A stretch of DNA of 11,301 bases from an uncultured Lachnospiraceae bacterium (GTDB taxonomy: Bacteria > Bacillota > Clostridia > Lachnospirales > Lachnospiraceae): the NCBI GenBank assembly GCA_902489925.1, contig CABUBX010000068.1:1-11301 (forward strand), in the 5' to 3' direction. Of the stretch, positions 6,121 through 11,301 are shown one piece after another. Position 1 is the first letter of the stretch. Each line of letters opens with the position of its first letter. The notes beneath the pieces were generated by a model. That model was not told where the DNA came from and ran no database searches. It worked only from the letters and a program-made list of their open reading frames with translations. Position numbers and translations under genes: made by a program.

Positions 6121-6123
6121 CAA
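6095..6123 (-). promoter_or_regulatory. Promoter of rplU-prp-rpmA
   Basis: On the minus strand a consensus TTGACA (6118-6123) is followed after exactly 17 bases by TATTAT (6095-6100), five of six matches to the -10 consensus; an overlapping TATAAT lies 3 bases further on. Transcription should begin near 6088. This is one of the two strongest promoters in the window and suits a ribosomal protein operon. The spacer contains one arm of the inverted repeat that matches the rplU ribosome binding site. Confidence 0.8.
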
Positions 6124-6154
6124 GGAATATTTATATATTTTTCAATATTTTTAT

Positions 6155-6790
6155 TTACTTTTCGTCATCTTCCTTTTCCGTCCTGTTATAATCCGGCCAA
6201 CGGTCTGTGACAATTTCTGCAAGCATGTCAACAATCTTATCAATGCCGAAATAACTGCTGTCAATAACTAAGTTCTTGCCGTCATACTGACCCCATTTGC
6301 GGTCGGTATAATACTGGTAATAACTTCGTCTCTGCTTGTCAACCCTTGTAATCTCCCGTTTTGCGGCTTCCGGAGACTCTAAAAGATATCTGTCCATAAT
6401 CCGCTGAATACGGCTTTCAATCGGTGCATACACAAAAACATGAAGACAATTCGTAAAATCCTCAAGGACATAGTCGGCACATCTTCCGACAATAACACAA
6501 GATTCCTTCTGAGCAAGCTCTTTAATAATCGAAGACTGTGTCCAGAAAAGGCGGTCATTGACAGTGCCGTACTCTCCCGGAGATGTCACATAAGAGCTGA
6601 AAAACGGATGTGAGGCTTTCTCATCTGCCTGATAAAGCACCGCCGAATTCATACCGCTTTTAGCCGCTGCCATATCAATCAGATTTCTGTCATAATAATT
6701 AATTCCCAGTTTTTTTGCCAGCTTCTCCGCAATCTCCTTACCACCGCTGCCATTTTCACGTCCGATTGTAATAACTATATTCTTACCCAT
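6155..6790 (-). CDS. Cytidylate kinase-like family protein
   Basis: A P-loop nucleoside monophosphate kinase-like protein of the cytidylate kinase-like family (PF13189 type), distinct from true CMP kinase (Cmk). From the preferred start it has 211 residues. The nucleotide-binding loop is ITIGRENGSGGKEIAEKLA (about 8-26), the family form REx-GSGG rather than the classic GxxGxGKS. Other family marks are YYDRNLI, VIVGRCADYVL and VYAPIESRIQRIM followed by an arginine-rich helical lid region. The reading frame is open back to 6856, but ATG 6790 has GGGGG about 6 bases upstream and starts right at the conserved MGKNIVITIG, so I use it. The substrate is not established for this family. It sits between a PAP2 phosphatase and the rplU promoter, with no clear terminator after it. 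Confidence 0.88.
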   Translation of the reverse strand: MGKNIVITIGRENGSGGKEIAEKLAKKLGINYYDRNLIDMAAAKSGMNSAVLYQADEKASHPFFSSYVTSPGEYGTVNDRLFWTQSSIIKELAQKESCVIVGRCADYVLEDFTNCLHVFVYAPIESRIQRIMDRYLLESPEAAKREITRVDKQRRSYYQYYTDRKWGQYDGKNLVIDSSYFGIDKIVDMLAEIVTDRWPDYNRTEKEDDEK

Positions 6791-6916
6791 ATAAATCCCC
6801 CTTTTCCAATTAAGAAAGGTCTGCCTGCTGCCAACTTCAATGCCATCGGCAGGCACTGAAGCTATGTATGATGTCGTGTATTTTTTAGGCTTTTCATCCC
6901 CGATATCATATATTTA
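6791..6916 (-). other. Intergenic gap between PAP2 and kinase-like gene with a weak hairpin
   Basis: This is the only real break in the upstream gene run. It holds a 7-bp inverted repeat, TGCCTGC (6822-6828) with GCAGGCA (6849-6855), with a 20-base loop that can pair further internally. The minus-strand sequence after it is pyrimidine-rich (CCTTTCTT) but not a real U-tract. I found no convincing -35/-10 pair. It may be a weak terminator or a 5' untranslated structure of the kinase-like gene. Confidence 0.35.
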
Positions 6917-7414
6917 TTATATCACATAATAGGCAAAAACGGCAATTAAAAGACTTATAAAAATTGCAGAAATTATATCTGACAGGTAATGCATTCCCGA
7001 CACGACTCTCGACGCCCCAATGATTCCTGCGAGAACAAGCATAGGGATACCGAGCCACAAATGTATATACAGACACGCCATAGCAATCAAAAAAGCACTT
7101 GCCGTATGACGGCTCGGAAGACTCTGTCCTTTACCCTCTTTATATTTTAAAAACGGCTGAAATCCAAGCGCCTCATACGGTCTTTGCCGATTCACAATTT
7201 TCCTGAAAACTGTCACAAAAACAAAGCCGGCAGCCGGCACAATAAGGTAACGCCATAAACGCCCATCCTTCATGTAAATAAGCCCTGCACCACAAACGAT
7301 GTATACTGCTGCACAAAGCAGCGGCAGCAGCCGGCAAATTATTTCCAAGAGCAATGACCTTACCGGCGAAGCTTCAAAAAACCGTATCATTTTTTCATAA
7401 CTTTCCTTCTTCAT
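6917..7414 (-). CDS. PAP2-superfamily membrane phosphatase
   Basis: A PAP2/type 2 phosphatidic acid phosphatase-like integral membrane protein that removes phosphate from a lipid phosphate or pyrophosphate (for example a phosphatidate, or a polyprenyl pyrophosphate as in undecaprenyl recycling); the substrate cannot be read from the sequence. With the ATG at 7414 it has 165 residues. Four or five hydrophobic segments (about 20-48, 55-70, 107-120, 122-134 and 147-164) surround the three motifs: R71-x6-RP79, PSRH 100-103 and SR-x5-H142-x3-D146. PSRH replaces the usual PSGH, and Arg replaces Lys at the first motif; the catalytic histidines are present. A TTG four codons upstream is a possible alternative start, but GGGAGAG suits the ATG. 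It overlaps the end of the RNase gene by 20 bases. Confidence 0.88.
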   Translation of the reverse strand: MKKESYEKMIRFFEASPVRSLLLEIICRLLPLLCAAVYIVCGAGLIYMKDGRLWRYLIVPAAGFVFVTVFRKIVNRQRPYEALGFQPFLKYKEGKGQSLPSRHTASAFLIAMACLYIHLWLGIPMLVLAGIIGASRVVSGMHYLSDIISAIFISLLIAVFAYYVI

Positions 7415-8597
7415 ATTCTCTCCCAAGCTGCTCGTGCAGAGGTTTTCTCACTTTTTTTCTCGTCAGTTCAACAATATTTAACCGGGTCATATCCACAAAA
7501 ACAGTGCGCACACTGTCTTTTGCAATTTCGGCCTTCAAAAGCTCAATAAGCGCATCTCTGTTTTCTTGCTGCTTCATATTGATAAAATCAATAAGAATAA
7601 TTCCCGAAAGATTACGAAGTCTTAGCTGACGCGCGATTTCCGCGGCAGCCTCCATATTAATTTTAAGGAACGTCTCCTCGCCTGTTTTTTTGCCTGTATA
7701 GCGCCCTGTATTGACATCAATCACAACAAAGGCTTCTGTAGGCTCTATAATCAGCGAGCCGCCGGATTTAAGCCATACTCTTTTTGAAAGCAGCCGCTCT
7801 ATGTGAGTTTCAAGACTCAGCAGCTTGATTAGCGGCAGCTGTTCATCCTCGTACAACACAAGCCGATTCAAAAGACTGCTGCCAAGCTTATTTAAAAGTA
7901 TATCATAGACCTCTTTAATATCCGTAGATACCTTTACAAGCGCTTCATCACACATCTGACGTACTCTTTCGACATAATCTTCCAAAGGTCTGTAAACCTC
8001 GGAAAAGCATGTGAGATATCTGCTTTTTTCAATAATCCGATGATATTCTTCTTTAAGATGTACCATATCCGAGATAATTTCTGCATCCGATGCCGTCTGC
8101 GCCTTTGTCCTTACAATAAAACCGATGTTTTCCTCCGTCTGGCCTTTGACCAAATCAAGAAGCTGCTGTCTTCTTGATTCATTTTCAATTTTATTGGAAA
8201 CTGCCGCCACATCTTTTCCGGCTTTAAGTACGGCATATTTTCCGGTAAGACTAATATTTGAGGTCAGCACCGGTGCCTTCGTCTTCATATTTTCCTTAAC
8301 AACCTGAACTAAAAGCTCATCACCCGGCACAAATTTCGTACCTGACTTATTATTTAAAAAAAGCGGACACGGATTATCCCCCATTTTATAGTACCCATTG
8401 ATGCCGCCCCCGATTTCGATAAAAGCGGCATCAATATTTTTTACAACAGTCTTTACTTTACCGACATAAATACGATTGAGCAGTCCTGTATCTCCTGCGC
8501 GGTCAGCATACACCTCTGCCAGCTTGTCATCCTCATAAACCGCTGTAAGCCAAAAAGATTTATACGGCACAATGTATACTTTTTTCATCGCCGTCAT
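7395..8597 (-). CDS. rng: Ribonuclease E/G family endoribonuclease (RNase G-like)
   Basis: A single-strand-specific endoribonuclease that processes rRNA ends and starts mRNA decay. The 400 residues give the catalytic core only, the size of an RNase G, without the long scaffold tail of RNase E. Seen in order: an S1 RNA-binding domain (about 37-115, GLLNRIYVGKVKTVVKNIDAAFIEIG), the 5' sensor region with GFIVRTKA (159-166), and the DNase I-like catalytic part with VIDVNTGRY and LIDFINM. The latter carry the two magnesium-binding aspartates D294 and D337, equal to D303 and D346 of E. coli RNase E. The C-terminal TRLNIVELTRKK (371-382) is also typical. The CPxC zinc link seen in RNase E is absent. 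Start ATG 8597 is directly next to the stop of the preceding gene with GAGGAG upstream. Confidence 0.95.
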   Translation of the reverse strand: MTAMKKVYIVPYKSFWLTAVYEDDKLAEVYADRAGDTGLLNRIYVGKVKTVVKNIDAAFIEIGGGINGYYKMGDNPCPLFLNNKSGTKFVPGDELLVQVVKENMKTKAPVLTSNISLTGKYAVLKAGKDVAAVSNKIENESRRQQLLDLVKGQTEENIGFIVRTKAQTASDAEIISDMVHLKEEYHRIIEKSRYLTCFSEVYRPLEDYVERVRQMCDEALVKVSTDIKEVYDILLNKLGSSLLNRLVLYEDEQLPLIKLLSLETHIERLLSKRVWLKSGGSLIIEPTEAFVVIDVNTGRYTGKKTGEETFLKINMEAAAEIARQLRLRNLSGIILIDFINMKQQENRDALIELLKAEIAKDSVRTVFVDMTRLNIVELTRKKVRKPLHEQLGREYEEGKL

Positions 8598-9302
8598 TTA
8601 TAAAATCTCCTCACCAAGGTCATCCAGAGAAATAAAGCCGCCATTTTGTTTGTCCTCGGCATACATCTCTCTGCGGCATATAGACAGTGACAGCGCATCA
8701 AAAGACCATTGATTTGCATCACAGAGCGCCTTAATTACAAGCTCAGGCCTGAGATTTGCACTGCTGCCGCAGGCAACCTTCATAAAGCACTTATTTCCCG
8801 TCACATACATCTTGTGAATCATCGGACGGATATTAACCTCACTGACACTCTTTTTTGTTTCCTTTGTGATTAAAAGCTGCTCTTTTTTCATCATCGCATC
8901 GACTGCTTTTGAAAAATCAGCTTCTGCAACGGGCAGTCCGCCAAGTACAACTTCATAATCTGCAGCAGCAATCAAAGACATGGCATTCGAGCGTCGGGTC
9001 TCATCTTCAATTTTCTTAAAGCTTAAAATACGGACACCCTCAGCCATCTCTTGATTAAGTTTTTCAATCATAACCTTTGAATTTTCAGAAGAATGGACAA
9101 AAATATCCATATATTCACCTGTACTCGTCAGACCGACGCCGAGCGGCGAAGCAAATGAAATCAATTGGTGTGGACTAAAGCCTTGTGAATACTCGATATC
9201 AATACCGCTTCTTCTGAAAGCCTTCTGAAAATAACGCATCATATCAAGATGTCCGATAAACTTCATAATACCTTCTTTTGCAAAACGTATTCTAATTTTC
9301 AT
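8598..9302 (-). CDS. TIGR03936 / DUF2344 radical SAM-linked protein
   Basis: A 234-residue protein of the family known as radical SAM-linked, nearly always encoded next to, or fused with, a TIGR03960 radical SAM protein. Biochemical role unproven; a part in RNA modification or processing has only been guessed from its neighbours. The N-terminus is the family signature: KIRIRFAKEGIMKFIGHLD (2-20), then RYFQKAFRRSGIDIEYSQGFSPHQLISFASPLGVGL, about 23-58. The C-terminal half is more variable. The frame is open upstream to 9398, but ATG 9302 with GAAGGAGGTG 6 bases before it starts exactly at the conserved segment. It overlaps the radical SAM gene by 11 bases, and its stop is directly followed by the rng start, so the three should be made together. 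Confidence 0.93.
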   Translation of the reverse strand: MKIRIRFAKEGIMKFIGHLDMMRYFQKAFRRSGIDIEYSQGFSPHQLISFASPLGVGLTSTGEYMDIFVHSSENSKVMIEKLNQEMAEGVRILSFKKIEDETRRSNAMSLIAAADYEVVLGGLPVAEADFSKAVDAMMKKEQLLITKETKKSVSEVNIRPMIHKMYVTGNKCFMKVACGSSANLRPELVIKALCDANQWSFDALSLSICRREMYAEDKQNGGFISLDDLGEEIL

Positions 9303-11157
9303 AGCAGACACCTCCTTCATAACTCTTACAGCCACACCCTGAGCACTGCTGCCGGCAATTCGGTGTAACAATCTCTTTTTGGGCTCTTTCCCACTCACGG
9401 ATTAAAAATGCCTTTGTCACACCGGCATCAATGAAATCCCACGGCAAAAGCTCATTCACACTTCTGTCTCTTGCTGTATAAAAATCCGGATTTATCTCAT
9501 TTTCTTCAAAAGCCTTCATCCATACATCGTATTTAAAATTCTCTGACCAAGCATCATAAAGACAGCCGTTTTTATAGGCCGTCAATAAGACAGAAGACAA
9601 CCGCCTGTCTCCTCTCGCCAAAATACCCTCAAGCCGGGTAAGCTCTGCATCATGCCAATTATATTTAATACTCTTTTTATTTAACTGGTCTTTGATTTTA
9701 TGATTTAAAAACCGCTGTTTTTCCAAAAACTCCTCGCTTGTGTTTTGTCTTACCCACTGAAACGGCGTAAAAGGCTTAGGCACAAAAAATGATGTACTTG
9801 CCACAATTTCTACACGGCCGCCGCCCGGACGTCTGTCCTTAGGAATCGTATAATAAAGCGAGGCAATCTTATTTGCCAAAAGCGCAATCCCCTCGATATC
9901 ATCGTAGGTTTCTGTCGGAAGCCCAAGCATAAAATAAAGCTTCACACGATTCCATCCGCCTTCAAAAGCGCTCATGGCACCGGTCAGTATATCCTCCTCA
10001 GTCAGACCTTTATTAATCACATCACGAAGCCGCTGAGTACCCGCCTCCGGTGCAAATGTTAAGCTGCTCTTTTTTACATCCTGAACCTTGCTCATAACAT
10101 CTAACGAAAAGGCGTCTATACGAAGCGACGGCAAAGAAATATTCACTTTCTTTTCACTGCACTCATCAATAAGGTAATTGACAAGCGGCTCTATATCCGA
10201 ATAATCACTTGAGCTTAATGAGCTTAAAGATATTTCTTCATGACCGCTTTCATTTAACATGCAAGCCGCATATTCTTTAAGCTTTTCAAGCGGACGCTCG
10301 CGATTCGGACGATAAACCATACCTGCCTGACAAAAGCGGCAGCCTCTGATACAGCCTCGCTGAATTTCAAGCACCACTCGGTCCTGTGTGACCTTGATGA
10401 AAGGTACAAGCGGTTTTTTAGGATACACGGCATCCCCCATATCTGAAACAACCTGTTTTTCAATTTTCTCCTTAGCGTGAGTATTTACAGCCGCAAATTT
10501 CTTTAAAGTTCCGTCTTCATTATAAGATGCCTCATAAAATGCAGGCACATAAATCCCCGGTATTTCCGCCGCTGCCTCTAAAAACTCTTTTCTTGTTTTG
10601 CCTTCTTTTTTATAAGCTTTATACGTATCCAGAAGCTGATGATAAACTGTTTCACCTTCACCGATATAAAACATATCAAAAAAATCCGCAAGAGGCTCCG
10701 GATTATATACACAAGGGCCGCCGCCAATCACAATAGGCATTGCTTCGGTTCTGTCCTTTGCCAGCATCGGAATACCTGCAAGGTCAATTAACTGAAGCAC
10801 ATTTGTATAACACATTTCATATTGAAGTGTAATTCCCAAGAAGTCAAAATCACGAACCGCCTCCTGTGATTCAAGGGCAAAAAGCGGAATATTTTCCCGA
10901 CGCATAACACTGTCCAAATCTGTCCATGGTGAATAAACACGTTCACACCATGTATCCTCACGCGAATTTAACATATCATAAAGTATCTGAATCCCGAGAT
11001 AGGACATGCCAATCTCATAAACGTCCGGAAACGCTATGGCAAAGCGAATATCCACATCCTCTGCTTTTTTCATCACCGCATTAATTTCATTGCCGAGATA
11101 TCTGGCCGGCTTATCAATTTTCAGCAGTACATCATCACTTAACGCTAATTTTTTCAT
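9292..11157 (-). CDS. TIGR03960-family radical SAM protein with B12-binding-like N-terminal domain
   Basis: A radical S-adenosylmethionine enzyme of 621 residues, normal for the family. Its substrate is unknown. The N-terminal 200 residues form a cobalamin-binding-like domain (FPDVYEIGMSYLGIQILYD, about 43-61; IGGGPCVYNPEPLADFFD, about 144-161), but I see no DxHxxG cobalamin-ligand motif. The radical SAM core begins with EIQRGCIRGCRFCQAG, where C269, C273 and C276 bind the [4Fe-4S] cluster; further core marks are SLPSLRIDAF, LTFAPEAGTQRLRDVINK and KLYFMLGLPTET. The C-terminal tail has a dense cysteine group, C601-x3-C605-x2-C608-x-C610 and C618, which may hold a second metal centre. ATG 11157 has AAAGGA about 6 bases upstream. 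It is the first gene of a unit with its DUF2344 partner and rng. Confidence 0.95.
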   Translation of the reverse strand: MKKLALSDDVLLKIDKPARYLGNEINAVMKKAEDVDIRFAIAFPDVYEIGMSYLGIQILYDMLNSREDTWCERVYSPWTDLDSVMRRENIPLFALESQEAVRDFDFLGITLQYEMCYTNVLQLIDLAGIPMLAKDRTEAMPIVIGGGPCVYNPEPLADFFDMFYIGEGETVYHQLLDTYKAYKKEGKTRKEFLEAAAEIPGIYVPAFYEASYNEDGTLKKFAAVNTHAKEKIEKQVVSDMGDAVYPKKPLVPFIKVTQDRVVLEIQRGCIRGCRFCQAGMVYRPNRERPLEKLKEYAACMLNESGHEEISLSSLSSSDYSDIEPLVNYLIDECSEKKVNISLPSLRIDAFSLDVMSKVQDVKKSSLTFAPEAGTQRLRDVINKGLTEEDILTGAMSAFEGGWNRVKLYFMLGLPTETYDDIEGIALLANKIASLYYTIPKDRRPGGGRVEIVASTSFFVPKPFTPFQWVRQNTSEEFLEKQRFLNHKIKDQLNKKSIKYNWHDAELTRLEGILARGDRRLSSVLLTAYKNGCLYDAWSENFKYDVWMKAFEENEINPDFYTARDRSVNELLPWDFIDAGVTKAFLIREWERAQKEIVTPNCRQQCSGCGCKSYEGGVCYEN

Positions 11158-11211
11158 ATCTGTCCTTTCATAATTTATAAAAATATCTTTCTATTTACTG
11201 CAATCGTTCAT

Positions 11212-11240
11212 ATTATATCTGTTTTGCCTCCAAACTGCAA
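11212..11240 (-). promoter_or_regulatory. Promoter of the radical SAM-rng operon
   Basis: On the minus strand TTGCAG (11235-11240) is followed after 17 bases by a perfect TATAAT (11212-11217). Transcription should begin near 11205, giving an untranslated leader of roughly 48 A/T-rich bases before the ATG at 11157. The remaining sequence to the window edge (11241-11301) holds nothing I can name. Confidence 0.75.
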
Positions 11241-11301
11241 GACTGTATATCTGTATGCGCCTTTAAATATCCCTCTTTCCATATTTTATCTATATAATTT
11301 T

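Noticed and set aside
6117..6191. A plus-strand 24-residue hydrophobic reading frame (MSRNIYIFF...) with a perfect Shine-Dalgarno, antisense to the kinase-like gene end
   Set aside because: Its ribosome site exists only because of the inverted repeat with the rplU start. A TATAAT at 6094-6099 has no matching -35, and the coding part is A/T-rich antisense of another gene.
6822..6855. Intrinsic terminator before the kinase-like gene
   Set aside because: The stem is only 7 bp with a 20-base loop and no proper U-tract; kept only as a weak hairpin in the gap description.
6791..6856. Longer N-terminus for the cytidylate kinase-like protein
   Set aside because: The extra 22 residues are encoded by the intergenic hairpin region and precede the conserved MGKNIVITIG start, which has its own Shine-Dalgarno.
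9303..9398. Longer N-terminus for the DUF2344 protein
   Set aside because: The extension runs antiparallel to nothing conserved, lies within the radical SAM coding end, and the ATG at 9302 has a far better ribosome site and begins the conserved domain.

Overview
The window looks like chromosomal DNA of an anaerobic Bacillota of class Clostridia, most likely Lachnospiraceae. The reasons are moderate GC, strong AGGAGG-type ribosome binding sites, an L27 with the Firmicutes N-terminal extension next to its Prp protease, an RsfS/NadD-YqeK/YhbY/Obg/L27/Prp/L21 gene order, and the clostridial radical SAM pair (TIGR03960 and TIGR03936 families) next to an RNase G. No mobile element, tRNA, rRNA or CRISPR was seen. 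The content is mostly conserved core genome; the accessory-looking part is the short padR locus near 0.8-1.7 kb.

Layout. Positions 1-795 (+) hold the C-terminal two thirds of a 6-phosphofructokinase cut by the window edge. Everything else is on the minus strand. Reading in the direction of transcription from the right edge: a promoter (11212-11240) drives a tightly packed run of a TIGR03960-type radical SAM protein, its DUF2344 partner, an RNase E/G-type ribonuclease and a PAP2 phosphatase, with overlaps or zero gaps between them. A 126-base gap follows, then a cytidylate kinase-like protein. A second strong promoter (6095-6123) with a short structured leader then starts rplU-prp-rpmA. A hairpin lies after rpmA, then obgE, yhbY, a nadD-yqeK fusion and rsfS, closed by a strong intrinsic terminator (1752-1788). 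Last comes a padR regulator with its own promoter, wrapped in a palindrome, and a translationally coupled partner gene broken by two compensating single-base shifts. That gene ends in a hairpin shared with the convergent phosphofructokinase gene.

How the genes work together. The block from rplU to rsfS concerns ribosome assembly and its control: two 50S proteins, the protease that trims L27, the Obg assembly GTPase, a YhbY RNA-binding protein and the ribosome silencing factor. The NAD-synthesis/Ap4A-hydrolase fusion sits among them. The upstream block adds RNA processing (RNase G) and a radical SAM pair of unproven substrate.

Most interesting points: (1) a perfect 15-bp inverted repeat pairs the rplU Shine-Dalgarno and start codon with a segment lying inside the rplU promoter, so only read-through transcripts would carry both arms; (2) the nadD-yqeK fusion keeps a perfect internal Shine-Dalgarno and ATG exactly at the yqeK boundary; (3) an 11-bp perfect palindrome brackets the padR -10 box; (4) the padR-coupled gene is broken by two offsetting shifts. 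I did not find a clearly new multi-gene system.
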